From Paenibacillus sp. P25 (lineage in GTDB: Bacteria; Bacillota; Bacilli; Paenibacillales; NBRC-103111): a stretch of DNA of 64,000 nucleotides. Below, one piece after another: positions 37,940-47,904 of this stretch. Below the pieces are notes generated by a model. The model did not search any database and was not told the DNA's origin. It saw nothing but the letters and a program-made list of their open reading frames with translations. The position numbers and the translations under genes were made by a program. Each line of letters begins with the position of its first letter. The first letter of the stretch is position 1. The stretch lies in NCBI GenBank assembly GCA_024704175.1, contig CP085629.1:7925501-7989500 (forward strand), read 5' to 3'.

Positions 37940-39302
37940 TCAGCCGGCTCCGGAAACCCCTTGATGGACGGCCGGCCGGCGTCCCGGCACCCACATCTTA
38001 CGCTTCCATCGGATGACAGCGAGCAGGCCGCGGAGGAATTCATCGGCAATCATGGCGATGTATACGCCGAGGAGCCCCCAGCCTAACGCAAGGCCGAGCC
38101 AGTACGTTAAGCCGACCGAGACAACCCAAAGGGAGAAGATCCCCGTCCTCATGATAAACCGGGTATCGCCGGCCGCCGTCAGTGCATTGCCGAAGGTCAT
38201 ATTGACCATTTTTGCGGGCTGCAGCAGAAGGTTCATCCCCAGGAGGACAAGACAAAGCTGCACGATTTCGGGACTGGCGGTGAAGAGCCGGATAATGGGT
38301 TTGCCGAACAGGTACATCACGAGCGTGTTCACCATAACGACCGCAACACCGGCATAGAAAGCTTTCCATGCTGCTTTATACGCTTCTTCTATTCGCCCGG
38401 CCCCGTACAGATGGGCGATTTGAATTTGCACCGCCATGGCGATCGACCAGCCGCAGAGGAAGGAAAAGGATTCGATGGTATTCATGTACGTCCGTGCCGC
38501 GAGCTCATGAGTCCCCATCACGGCAATCAGCGAGAAAATGATCATTTGCGTGAACGTCCAGGAAGCGGCATTAATGGACATCGGCCAGCCGATTCTGGCA
38601 ATTTCCTTCAAGATGGGCACATCGATCCGCTTCAGATCCCTTAACCGAATGAATACGGGGAAGGCGCCGCGGAATAAATAAAACAGCACCAGCATCGCCG
38701 CGATCCGGCTGATGTTCGTCGACCAGGCCACGCCGTAAAGACCCCATTCCGGGAAGCCGAGAGCGCCGTAAATAAATACAAAGTTACCGATAATGTGAAT
38801 CACATTCATTCCGATACCGACGAGCATCGGGCCGCGGGTATTCCCCGTATTGCGGATGACGGTGTTTAAGGACAGCACGACGGCGGTGAAAAAGGTGCCT
38901 CCGCCAACGACGGTAAGATAAGGGACGGCGAGCGGCATCACATCAGCCGGTACCTGAAGCAGCACTGCTACGGGAGCGGCGCAAGAACAGAAGAACGAGG
39001 CCGAGCGCGGCGCCAAGGTACATATTGAGAACCGTTGCCGTAATGGCCGCCTTGCGTGCTTCTTCGTGCTTGCCCGCCCCGAGCTTCTGCGCAACAACGA
39101 CCCCCATACCGCTGTCCAGGGTGACGAACAAGACCAGAACGACCTGGAAAAACTGATTGCAAATGCCGACGGCGGCTACCGCCTGATCGGAAATATGGCT
39201 TACCATGAGCGTATCGACACTGCCGATCATAAACTGCAAAAACATCTCGATCATGATCGGCCAGCCGAGTCCCCATAGCGTCATTTTGGCATTCTCTTTC
39301 AT
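37940..39302 (-). CDS. MATE-family efflux transporter, one apparent frameshift
   Basis: Multidrug/organic-cation exporter of about 454 residues with twelve predicted helices. The start MKENAKMTLWGLGWPIMIEMFLQ and SVDTLMVSHISDQAVAAVGICNQ form the first conserved helices. PMLVGIGMNVIHIIGNFVFI and IGWPMSINAASWTFTQMIIF lie in the middle, and GNALTAAGDTRFIMRTGIFSLW in the second half repeats the pattern. The ATG at 39302 follows AAAGGA. The frame breaks near 38975 in GC-rich sequence. A divergent AraC gene 160 bases away is its likely regulator. Confidence 0.87.
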
Positions 39303-39465
39303 GAAAACGTTATCCTTTCTTGTACCCGGATTCGCCTTTATCGTAAGGCCCGGTGCTCGTGATGGAATATCCAAATTATAAATGGTATAGTGAAGCCGGA
39401 CTATTAATTTTCAAACAAGAATTATCATGATCTGAACTTGAGCTGAACCGAGGGAGGGATGACCG

Positions 39466-40381
39466 GTGACGTTACTGCAATTTTCCGTGCCGCCTCTGCC
39501 GCATTATATTATCAGCGGCTTTTATCGGGCTTCCGAAGGCTTCAGGCATCCGCGGCGGAGCCGGATCGGCGCATTCGACCTGCTCGTTGTGCTCAGCGGC
39601 GCCTTGTTTCTTGGGGAAGAAGGGAGAAGCTGGCGCGTAGGGCCGGGGAGGCGCTGATCTTGCGCCCCGATAAGGAGCATTACGATACGGGGGCTTGCAC
39701 GGAGGTCACCGATTATTATTGGCTCCACTTTCAGACGGCGGGGAATGGCGGGCGACGGATCAGGAAGGCTGGCCGACGGGAGCCGGCAACGGAGAAAGGC
39801 AAGAGGCTTCACGTATGGATCCGGGGGAGGAAGGATCGGGGAGGGATCCGGCGTTCTTCCTGGAAAGCTTCCCCATTCATCTGCCCCAATATACCGTGCT
39901 TCCGCGGATATCTGCGCTTTCCGGCAAGCTGCAGCAGCTGGCTTATCTGGAGGAACAGACGCTTTCCCGCAATAAATGGCAGCATCAGCTGATCTTTCAG
40001 CAGATTCTTCAGGATTTGGCGGCCGTTCAGCCCCCGGGAAGCAGCAGTCCCGCGGTTCGGGTCGCCGAGCAGGCGGCGACTTATTTGCGCATCCATTACA
40101 AGGAGCATATCAGCTACGAACAGCTCGGCCTGGCGCTGAATTTTCACCCGGCCTATATCTCAAGGTGCATGCAGAAGGTATTCGGCCTGACGCCGCTCGA
40201 ATATGTGACCCGTTACCGGCTGGAGCAGGCGAAGCTGATGCTGCTGAATACGGATCTGCCGATCGGGCGGATCGCGGAGGAGACCGGGTTCAATCAGGTT
40301 TCGTATTTTGGCGCATGCTTTGCGAGGCAGGAAGGGATGACCCCGAGAACGTACCGCAAGCAGTATATCAAGGCGGAATAA
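39466..40381 (+). CDS. AraC-family transcriptional regulator, two apparent frameshifts
   Basis: About 305 residues. The N-terminal cupin sensor (PHYIISGFYRASEGF...FDLLVVLSGALFLGEEG and ALILRPDKEHYD) is followed by a C-terminal AraC domain with ISYEQLGLALNFHPAYISRCMQKVFGLTPLEYV and IGRIAEETGFNQVSYFGACFARQEGMTP. GTG at 39466 has GGGAGGG upstream. Frames change near 39645 and again near 39740-39790. Divergent from the MATE gene, which it may control. Confidence 0.8.
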
Positions 40382-40412
40382 CGGCAGCGAAGATGCTTGA
40401 AGGATGAAAAAA

Positions 40413-40452
40413 AGCCGGACCCTTATCCATAGTATGGATCGGGGTCCGGCGG
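40413..40452 (-). terminator. Rho-independent terminator of the SEC-C gene (minus strand)
   Basis: GCCGGACCC (40414-40422) and GGGTCCGGC (40442-40450) flank an inner ATCCATAGTATGGAT hairpin. The AAAAAAA on its left gives the U tract on the minus strand. It also separates the convergent araC gene. Confidence 0.82.
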
Positions 40453-40462
40453 CTCCATTCAT

Positions 40463-41122
40463 TTACTGCTTGTCCTTGTCGGGACTGCTTTTATCGCCGT
40501 ACAGCGGCTCATTGAGGTAAGCCTGCGCTTCTTGGATGGTCTCGAATTTATTGGCCTCCAGTCGCTTGGTCAAATCGCGCACCGCACGCTCGACGCTGAA
40601 CGGATCCGGCTCGGCGGCTTCGCGTTCAGTTTCGCCGGCCGGGGCCGAAGTGTCGTAGCCCTGGGCGATCTCGAGCAGCTTTTGCGCCCGCTGCGATATC
40701 GTTCCGGGGGATACGTTATATTTCTCAGCCAGCTGGGACTGCGTGATCTCGGTTAACCCGTACATGGTTGCGACCGTGTATTCGACCGCGACCTCCATCA
40801 CACCGGGCTTGCGGATTTGCGGTCGCTCCTTCGCGGAATAGGCGAGCCACAGCTTCAGCCCGTTCTCGATCATATGAAGCTCATAGCTTCCTTTCATCTG
40901 CCGGGCCGCTTCCCGGGCAACGGCCTGGTACTGCGGATTTTGCCAAGGGGCGTTGTTGATGAGAGATTCCAGCACAGCCTCGCTGTGAGCCGGGGTCTGA
41001 GCCTCAGGCTGATCCGGAACAAGCCGGATAATGCCGGAGGAGGTGTCCAGCGGCAAGCAGCAGTGTTTGTATTTTTTTCCGCCGCCGCAGGGACAAGGAT
41101 CGTTTCTTCCCACTTTTTTCAT
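40463..41122 (-). CDS. SEC-C zinc-binding protein with helix-turn-helix
   Basis: About 219 residues from the likely start at the second Met. The N-terminal SEC-C motif [18 protein letters not shown] binds zinc through its Cys residues. The middle is helical. [24 protein letters not shown] (about 130-155) looks like a sigma-4/MerR-type helix-turn-helix. Such a combination occurs in uncharacterised Bacillota proteins. Role unknown; DNA or RNA binding is inferred. Intact. Confidence 0.75.
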   Translation of the reverse strand: MKKVGRNDPCPCGGGKKYKHCCLPLDTSSGIIRLVPDQPEAQTPAHSEAVLESLINNAPWQNPQYQAVAREAARQMKGSYELHMIENGLKLWLAYSAKERPQIRKPGVMEVAVEYTVATMYGLTEITQSQLAEKYNVSPGTISQRAQKLLEIAQGYDTSAPAGETEREAAEPDPFSVERAVRDLTKRLEANKFETIQEAQAYLNEPLYGDKSSPDKDKQ

Positions 41123-41134
41123 CACAATATTCAT

Positions 41135-41601
41135 TCCAATCTATAGATGATCTTATGCTTATTATATCCCTCCTTCGACATAAAACCAACCCTTATATCC
41201 CAAGACCCCGTGTGGAAAGACCTATGCCGGGGCAGCCTCTTCTTTCATCTTCAGAAATTCTTTAACATATTCTTCGCTTGTTCTGAAGATGGTTCGGATA
41301 AGATATGGCTTATTCGAGAAGCGAAAAGGGGTGTTTGTAACCGATGGATCCCGTGTTTCTTCTTACTTTAATGGACCAGTTCGGTTATGCGATAGGTCGC
41401 CTGGTCGCCGGGTTCGGGCTTCTCTGTGCCGGGTGCCTGGCGGTGACATGGACCGGATGGTTGAGGAAGATCTGGAGGAAGTCTTTCAGAATACGGCGGA
41501 AACCTAGGGAAGCCCCTCATTTTAAAGAAGACACGCATCCCAAAATATGGTAGGTTTCAAGGGGAACCGATTCTTTTTATTCCGGATAGGAGGAATGTGC
41601 A
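41135..41601. other. Intergenic region before the two-component system
   Basis: About 465 bases. The only plausible gene is the small membrane ORF at 41344-41553, listed next. I see no clear promoter or terminator; GGAGGAAT at 41590 is the ribosome binding site of the response regulator. Confidence 0.4.
41344..41553 (+). CDS. Possible small membrane protein (69 residues)
   Basis: MDPVFLLTLMDQFGYAIGRL followed by a hydrophobic segment AGFGLLCAGCLAVTWTGWL and a basic tail. AAGGGGTG lies nine bases before the ATG. It precedes the response regulator gene by 48 bases and could be cotranscribed. No family recognised. Confidence 0.35.
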   Translation: MDPVFLLTLMDQFGYAIGRLVAGFGLLCAGCLAVTWTGWLRKIWRKSFRIRRKPREAPHFKEDTHPKIW

Positions 41602-42291
41602 TTGTCCCGGAGCATCCTGGTGGCGGACGACGATCCCGAGATTCGCGACGTGGTTCGCATCTATTTGAAGAACGAAGGCTACCGCGTGCTTGAGGCGGAG
41701 GACGGGGCCCAGGCTCTGGACTTCGTGCGCCGCGAGAGCGTCGACTTGGTTATTCTGGATGTCATGATGCCCGTTATGGACGGGATCAAGGCCTGCCTGA
41801 AAATCAGAGAAGTGTCCGCCGTGCCCATCATCATGCTGTCGGCCAAGGGCGAGGACCTCGATAAAATCAACGGTCTGACGACTGGAGCCGATGATTACGT
41901 TACCAAGCCGTTCAATCCGCTGGAGCTGACCGCCAGGGTCAAAGCACAGCTCCGCAGGCAGACGCTCACGACTTCGGAGAAGGCGCAGGACGGCGCGGTC
42001 ATCGAGATCGGCGATCTGGTCATCGATCGAAAACGGCATTCCGTTACGGTGCGGGGCAGGGATATTGCACTCACGCCGCTGGAATTCTCCATCCTGGAGC
42101 TGATGGCAAGCCACCGCGGGCATGTATTCAATGTGGAGCGAATTTACCAGAGCGTATGGAAAGAGGATAAATTCACGTCGGACAACACGGTCATGGTCCA
42201 TATCCGCAATATCCGCGAGAAAGTCGAGGATAATCCGCGCGAGCCGCAGTACATCAAGACCGTTTGGGGAGTGGGGTATAAAGTTGAATAG
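41602..42291 (+). CDS. OmpR/PhoB-family response regulator (VanR-like)
   Basis: 230 residues. The receiver domain has the acidic pair in VADDDPEIRD, the phospho-acceptor Asp in LVILDVMMPVMDG (about residue 52), and the Lys in DDYVTKPFNPLELTARV. The C-terminal winged helix is ALTPLEFSILELMASHRGHVFNVERIYQSVWKE...HIRNIREKVEDNPREPQYIKTVWGVGYK. TTG start at 41602 after GGAGGAAT. The kinase gene begins inside its last codons, so the two are coupled. The signal and targets are unknown; no van resistance genes are nearby. Confidence 0.92.
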   Translation: MSRSILVADDDPEIRDVVRIYLKNEGYRVLEAEDGAQALDFVRRESVDLVILDVMMPVMDGIKACLKIREVSAVPIIMLSAKGEDLDKINGLTTGADDYVTKPFNPLELTARVKAQLRRQTLTTSEKAQDGAVIEIGDLVIDRKRHSVTVRGRDIALTPLEFSILELMASHRGHVFNVERIYQSVWKEDKFTSDNTVMVHIRNIREKVEDNPREPQYIKTVWGVGYKVE

Positions 42292-43343
42292 AGACTTCCT
42301 GGCGGTGCTGAGCGGGAAAAAGAATATCCGGGTCTTCATGTTTTGGGCGGCGTTCTTCAGCTTCCTGCTCGTCGTGTTCGTTTCCTGGTCTGCTCGTATC
42401 CTTTTCCATTCAATTCGGGCCGTTCGGCAATTTTTTGTTCCTGACGCTCTCGTTCCTGTTCTTCTTCTTTCTGTCGACACGGTCGATCGTACGCGACCTG
42501 CGCACGCTGGCCGAAGGGCTGATGTCGATTGCCCGGGGCAACCTGGATTACCGGGTGCCTCTCCCACGTCAGGATGAGCTCGGGAATGTGGCGCGCAGCA
42601 TTAATTATATGGCGGAACAGCTGCAGAGCATGATGGAGAAAGAGCGGCGGATCGAAATGTCGAAGATGGAGCTGATCACGCATGTATCCCATGATTTACG
42701 CACGCCGCTCACGAGCATAATCGGGTATTTGAACCTGCTGAGGCACGATGATTACGTGGATCTGGAGGAGCATAAACGCTACATCGAGAATGCCTACAAC
42801 AAAACGCAGCGGCTCAAGAAACTGATCGACGATTTGTTCGAATATACCCGGCTGACGAGCGGCAGTGTGAATCTATCTCTGCAAACCGTCGATCTCAGCA
42901 GTCTGCTGGAGCAGATGATCGTGGAATTCGAGCCGGTGGCTCAGGCCCATGCCTTAACGGTGAAGCGGGTGTGGGAGCCGAAACAAGTGATGGCCCGGGT
43001 GGATGTCGAGAAATTCGTAAGGGCCATCGACAATCTGCTGATGAACGCGCTCAAATTCTCGTTAAAGCCCGGGGAAATCACAGTTCGTCTGATGGAAAAC
43101 GGGGACGGCATCACCCTTTCCGTCGAGAATGAGGGGAATCCGATCACCCCGGAGCAGGAGCGGCAACTGTTTGAACGTTTTTACAAAGCCGATCCGTCTC
43201 GCAGCGATAAGGATATGCCGCCGGGAGCGGGGCTTGGGCTGTCGATCACGAAAAATATCGTGGAGCTGCACGGCGGACGTACGGGGCTTGTGCACCGGAG
43301 CGGGCATTTCACGTTCTTTATCGAGTCGCCGTGCTTGAAATAA
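42284..43343 (+). CDS. Sensor histidine kinase (VanS-like), one apparent frameshift
   Basis: About 353 residues. TTG at 42284 overlaps the response-regulator stop. Two N-terminal membrane helices (FMFWAAFFSFLLVVFVSW and FLTLSFLFFFFLS) enclose only a short outer loop, so it probably senses within the membrane. HAMP region, then the H-box HVSHDLRTPLTSIIGYL with the phospho-accepting His, N-box NLLMNALKFS, and G-box GAGLGLSI. The frame shifts between 42420 and 42470 inside or after the outer loop. A hairpin at 43364-43382 may end the operon. Confidence 0.85.
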
Positions 43344-43663
43344 CATAAGGGTTGAACTTCAAGGTCGCCTGTTCCGGCGACCGTTTGCTCTCAGCAAGCG
43401 GCCGGATATGGCGATCTTTTCCTTTATATGAAAAAAAGAGATCGGATGCAAAAACTGGAGATTTTAAAAGAAAAGAATGGTTGGTAGCGTTATTCTTTCC
43501 AAACATGACCGGATTGGACCGTTTCCAGACGGCTCAAAAGCTGATATTATTTCCTAAGCGAATATTTCGTGTATCGAAATATTAAATAATAAACATTTTC
43601 GCATTATAACCGTTTGTCGGTTGAAGTATGTGAGCAGTTCAGGCAGGGGAGCGAACAAAAGCG
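43344..43663. other. Intergenic region: hairpin and MarR-type operators
   Basis: About 320 bases. GGTCGCC-TGTTCC-GGCGACC at 43364-43383 is a hairpin with a short T tail that may end the kinase operon. The operator palindromes before the marR gene are listed separately. An open frame at 43352-43585 has no family features and I do not accept it as a gene. Confidence 0.5.
43561..43583 (+). promoter_or_regulatory. MarR-type operator
   Basis: Perfect inverted repeat AATATTTCG-TGTAT-CGAAATATT (9+5+9), 80 bases before the MarR start codon. A second short palindrome AACCG-TTTGT-CGGTT is at 43608-43622. The core fits MarR-family operators (AT-rich with central TCGA-like arms). Confidence 0.7.
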
Positions 43664-44164
43664 ATGGAACCGACGATTCAAATCGATAAGCTGGAGCATA
43701 TTCACCGGCAGGTTCACAAAATGCTTCTCATCGAATGGAACCGCATCAGCGGTCCGCTCGAGCTTTCCATGGCTCAGGCGAACTTGCTGAAGTTTTTGGA
43801 CAGCGTCACGCCGCATAAGACCTCGGAGGTTGCGGATTTCATGTGCATTACCTCGGGGGCGCTAACCATGCTCTGCGATAAGCTGGCCGAGAAGGGGCTG
43901 ATCGAGCGGAAGCGGGATGAATCGGACCGGCGGATCGTTTATTTGGAACTAAGCGACCGGGGCCGGCAGGTGGTGGAGAAGATCAAGGCGTTGAAGGAGA
44001 AGCTGTTTCAAGGGATGTTCGAGGGAATACCGGCTGAGGATTTACAAACCCTGGACAGCTTGTACTCCCGGATCGCGGCCAATCTGTCGCGTATGCCGGA
44101 GAACGGAACGAAACGTTGGTACCCGGGATGCGGGGCAGACAGCAAGGGAACCGCAAGCCCGTGA
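43664..44164 (+). CDS. MarR-family transcriptional regulator
   Basis: 166 residues. A helical dimer region is followed by the winged helix with HKTSEVADFMCITSGALTMLCDKLAEKGLIERKRDESDRRIVYLELSDRGRQV, including the conserved DxRxxxLxLT-like wing. It probably represses the downstream efflux genes and itself through the palindrome at 43561-43583, and is released by a drug or phenolic ligand. The adaptor gene starts 51 bases later. Intact. Confidence 0.9.
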   Translation: MEPTIQIDKLEHIHRQVHKMLLIEWNRISGPLELSMAQANLLKFLDSVTPHKTSEVADFMCITSGALTMLCDKLAEKGLIERKRDESDRRIVYLELSDRGRQVVEKIKALKEKLFQGMFEGIPAEDLQTLDSLYSRIAANLSRMPENGTKRWYPGCGADSKGTASP

Positions 44165-44215
44165 AATAAAACATGCTGCCAAGACCATTTGAACAGAAGG
44201 ATGAGGAGAGAAGCC

Positions 44216-44875
44216 ATGAAGCGTAAGAGTGTATTGATTGTCATTTTATCGGCGGCGGTTGTTGTCGGTGGCGGTGTCGGCTATTCGTTCTGGTACGAGG
44301 GCCACAACTATGTGAAGACGGAGGATTCCCGGATCGCGGGCGACATTTATAAGGTGATTCCGCGGGTATCGGGCAAAGTGACCTCTCTGTCGGTGGCCGA
44401 AGGGGATCATGTCCTTGCCGATCAGATCATCGGACAGCAGGACAGCACGAATCTCTCTACCAGCATGCTGGATCAGGCCACGCTGCGCTCTCCGATTGAG
44501 GGTACGGTGATCAAGGAGCTGGTCAAAGCCGGCGAGGTCGCTTCCCCCGGACAAACCGTCGCCATGGTAGTGGATAAAGCGAACTTATACATCTCCGCTA
44601 ACATTGAAGAAACGTCCATTAACCGGATCAAGCTCGGGCAAAAGGTGGACATTAGCGTCGATACGTACCCGGACGCGAAGCTGACGGGCAAGGTCATCGA
44701 TATCAGCAAAGCCACAGCCTCCACCTTCTCGCTGCTTCCGGCGACGAACACGAGCGGCAACTTCACCAAAGTGACCCAGCGCGTTCCGATCAAGGTTTCG
44801 ATCGACGACCAGAAGGGCTTCGATTTGTCGCCGGGTCTGAACACTACCATCAAAATTCACGTGAACGGCAACTGA
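44216..44875 (+). CDS. HlyD/EmrA-type efflux adaptor, short form
   Basis: 219 residues. A signal-anchor helix (VLIVILSAAVVVGGGVGYSFW) is followed by the biotinyl-lipoyl half-motif YVKTEDSRIAGDIYKVIPRVSGKVTSLSVAEGDHV and, very soon, its second half LRSPIEGTVIKELVKAGEVASPGQTV. The coiled-coil hairpin normally between them is almost absent. The C-terminal beta-barrel has LGQKVDISVDTYPDAKLTGKV. ATG at 44216 follows GAGGAGAG. In EmrAB-type pumps this subunit joins the MFS exporter. Part of the marR operon. Confidence 0.85.
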   Translation: MKRKSVLIVILSAAVVVGGGVGYSFWYEGHNYVKTEDSRIAGDIYKVIPRVSGKVTSLSVAEGDHVLADQIIGQQDSTNLSTSMLDQATLRSPIEGTVIKELVKAGEVASPGQTVAMVVDKANLYISANIEETSINRIKLGQKVDISVDTYPDAKLTGKVIDISKATASTFSLLPATNTSGNFTKVTQRVPIKVSIDDQKGFDLSPGLNTTIKIHVNGN

Positions 44876-44890
44876 CGGAGGGAGTTAACG

Positions 44891-46208
44891 ATGAGAAAAC
44901 ATAATAAGCTGTGGGTTCCCGCAATTCTGACACTGGCCGCCGTCAGCGCGCTTCCCGGATGCAGCACACCGAATGCGCAGGGGGCGGTCGCGGACGGCCT
45001 CACCGTGAAGACGATCAAGCTCGGCCAGACGGCGGATGCGGGCCTGAGCGGTAAAATTATTCCGGACCAGGAAGTGAAAGTGGTCTCCAAAGTATCCGGC
45101 AAAGTATCGTCCATCAATGTAGAAGAAGGCTCCAAGGTGAAAAAGGGCGACGTCTTTGCTGCAGCTGGAGACCGACGATTTAACGCAGAATGTGAAGCAG
45201 GCCGAAGCCGGCGTAGAAGCGGCGCAGGCCAAGCTGGCCGATGCGGAAGCGGGCGCCCGCAGTCAGGAGATTCAGGGTCTGGAGAGCGCCGTACAGCAGG
45301 CTCAGGCGACCCTTGACACCGCGAACGCGGCGCTGGATCAGGCCAAGGCCGGATTTGACCTGGCGCAGAGCACGTATAACCGGCTGCGCAACCTGTACGA
45401 TACGAACTCATCCGTAGCGAAAGAGGACCTGGAGAAAGGCACGCTTGAATTTGAGAAAGCAAAGACGGCCTATGCCCAGGCCCAGGCTTCGCAGAAGTCC
45501 GCCGCCGCCGCTGTACAGGGTGCGAAGGCCAAGCTGGAGCTGGCCAAGATCGGCCCGACCGATAACACGGTCAAAGCGATGAGGGCGGATATCGACCGTT
45601 TGAATGCGAGCCTGGAGCTGGCGAACAGCGCGCTGAACAATGCCACCATCACGGCCCCGATCGACGGGATCGTAGTTAAGAAGGCGATTCAAACCGGGGA
45701 AATGGCCCAGCCCGGAGTCGCGCTTTTCTCTGTCGTGGCCATGGATCAGGTGCAGGTGGAGCTCAGCGTCGCCGACAACCTGATTGGCGGCATCAAAGCC
45801 GGTACGCCGGTGGAAGTGAAGGCGCAGAATGTGCCGGGCAAGACCTTCCAGGGCAAGATCGATTTTGTCAGTCCGGTATCCAATCCGAACAGCAGCACTT
45901 TCCCGGTTAAGGTAACGGTGGACAATAAGGAAGGGCTGCTGCTTGCAGGGATGGTGGCGGAAGTGCATCTGCAGGGTACGGCTCAGGATAAGCTCGAGGT
46001 GCCGAAGTCCGCATTGATCAAGAAAGACGGCAAGACTTATGTCGTGAAAGTGCAGAACGGAACCGTCCACCTGGTCGAAGTGAAGACGGAAGACAAGAAC
46101 CAGGACTCAGTATACGTGACGGTGAACGATCAACTGCATGCGAGCGAGTCCGTTGTAGTAAGCCCCAGCGATAAATTATCGGAAGGCGCTAAAGTGAAAG
46201 CGGAATAG
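44891..46208 (+). CDS. HlyD-type efflux adaptor lipoprotein, one apparent frameshift
   Basis: About 439 residues. The N-terminus is a lipoprotein signal with lipobox LPGC at about residues 20-23. Biotinyl-lipoyl halves are IIPDQEVKVVSKVSGKVSSINVEEGSKVKKGD and ITAPIDGIVVKKAIQTGEMAQPG. Between them lies a long Ala/Gln/Lys-rich coiled-coil hairpin. A beta-barrel and membrane-proximal domain end it. The frame breaks near 45160 (LQLETDD follows FAA). Its start is 15 bases after the previous adaptor, so the operon carries two adaptors of different type. SD GGAGGG. Confidence 0.85.
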
Positions 46209-46218
46209 GAGGCGCTCC

Positions 46219-47869
46219 ATGTCGGATTCGAATGCATCTGCCAAACCCGCAAGCGAACAGGGAAGCTCGCTCGCCTTGATCGCCATCGTCATGGGTACGT
46301 TCGTCGCCGTGCTGAACAGCAGCTTGATGAACGTGGCCCTGACGCAATTCGTTACGGTGTTCGGCTCGACGGTAGCGACCATTCAGTGGGTCATCACAGG
46401 CTACATGCTGGCGTCGGCCGTGGTCATTCCGCTCAGCGGTTATCTCGGTGATACGCTGGGCTCCAAAAATTTATTTATTCTGTCCGTTGCCGGCTTTACC
46501 GTAGGCTCCATTCTTTGCGGTCTGGCCTGGAGCGATACCAGCCTGATCTTCTTCAGAGTCGTGACGGGTCTGGCCGGGGGCTTCATCATGCCGATCGGGA
46601 TGTCGATCATCTATGCTACCTTCCCCCGGGAGAAAATCGGCACGGCGCTCGGGCTTTGGGGCGTGGCCACGATGGTGGCGCCCGCCCTCGGACCTACGCT
46701 CGGCGGCTACATCATTCAGTATTACAGCTGGCGGTCGCTCTTCTTCGTCAGCATTCCCTTCGGGGCCGCGACCATTGTTCTGGGCAAAATTTTGCTGAAA
46801 CCTACGCCCAGGAAAGCGGGGCTGAAGCTGGACGTGTGGGGAGCTATTTTTTCAATGCTGTTCTTCGGCACCCTGCTGCTCGCCTTGAGCAAAGGCCAGT
46901 CCGAAGGCTGGACGTCGCTGTACATCGTCAGCCTGTTTTATGTCAGCTTCTTCAGCTTGCCGCTGTTTATTTGGGTGGAGCTTGGGGTCAGCAATCCGCT
47001 GCTCAATTTGAAAGTGTTTAAGGACTCCAACTTTACGATGAGTGTTATGACGTCGGCCCTGGTCATGATGTCGATGTACGGGGGGACTTACCTGACGCCG
47101 CTTTATCTGCAGAATATTCAGGGGCTGACGGCCATGCAGACGGGACTCTTGCTCATGCCCCAGTCGATCGCGATGGCCTTCATGATGCCGATTTCCGGCA
47201 AGCTGGTGGAGAAGGTGGGCGTGAAGGTGCTGGGTGTGATCGGTCTTACGATTCTGGGGACAACCACGCTGGAGCTCCATCTTCTTACCCAGGATACGCC
47301 GAATCATTGGCTCAATACCGTTCTGATCATCCGGGGGATCGGGATCGGCTTCTGTATGATGCCGTTAACCCAGATCGGGATGACCAACATCCCGACGGCC
47401 GAGGTTAGCCGCGCTTCTTCCTTATCCAACGTCATCCGCCAAGTAGCGGCGTCCATGGGGATCGCGATCTTAACGGTGATCATGACGAACCGGCAGACGA
47501 TTCATTACAACCAGATTGCCGAGAGCGTGACCGTGGATTCCACCCCGGCGAACCAGACGCTTTCCATGCTGGCATCCGCCATTATGCAGGGAGCCGTCGA
47601 CAGCGCTACGGCCACCGGTACGGCGACCACGTATTTGGCGGGCATGATGCAGAAGGAAGCGCTCGTACGGGGAATTGCCGACACGTTCTATGTTTCCGCG
47701 ATCCCGGCCTTTCTATGCATCCCGCTGGTGCTGCTGTTTAAGACGAAGCGGCGGTCGGCGCCTCGCAGCCGCCCCTCGCAGACGGCTCCGGGCGGTCCGC
47801 CCGTGACGCCGCGAGCCGGCAGGAGCGCAGGCCGCGCCGGTTCCGGCGCAAGAGCCGTCCAAGGCTTAA
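46219..47869 (+). CDS. DHA2-family (EmrB/QacA) multidrug MFS exporter; stop codon lost to an apparent frameshift
   Basis: Fourteen-helix proton-driven drug exporter of about 550 residues. The first helix has FVAVLNSSLMNVALTQF, motif A-like SGYLGDTLGSKNLF follows, motif C-like LGLWGVATMVAPALGPTLGGYI lies in helix 5, and further pairs of helices run to AIPAFLCIPLVLLF. The frame does not stop where expected. It reads through a GC-rich tail into the next gene, making one open frame to about 49356. One indel between about 47770 and 47860 would give a stop at TAA 47867-47869, 35 bases before the next start, so I take the fusion as artefactual. Confidence 0.83.
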
Positions 47870-47904
47870 ATCTAACTAACTTTGCACCTACAGGAGGATA
47901 TGTT

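Noticed and set aside
41602-43343. Vancomycin-resistance regulatory pair
   Set aside because: The proteins resemble VanR/VanS in general layout only, and no vanHAX-like genes are present. Treated as a two-component system of unknown signal.
43352-43585. 77-codon open frame before marR
   Set aside because: Covers a hairpin and the MarR-type operator; no family pattern.
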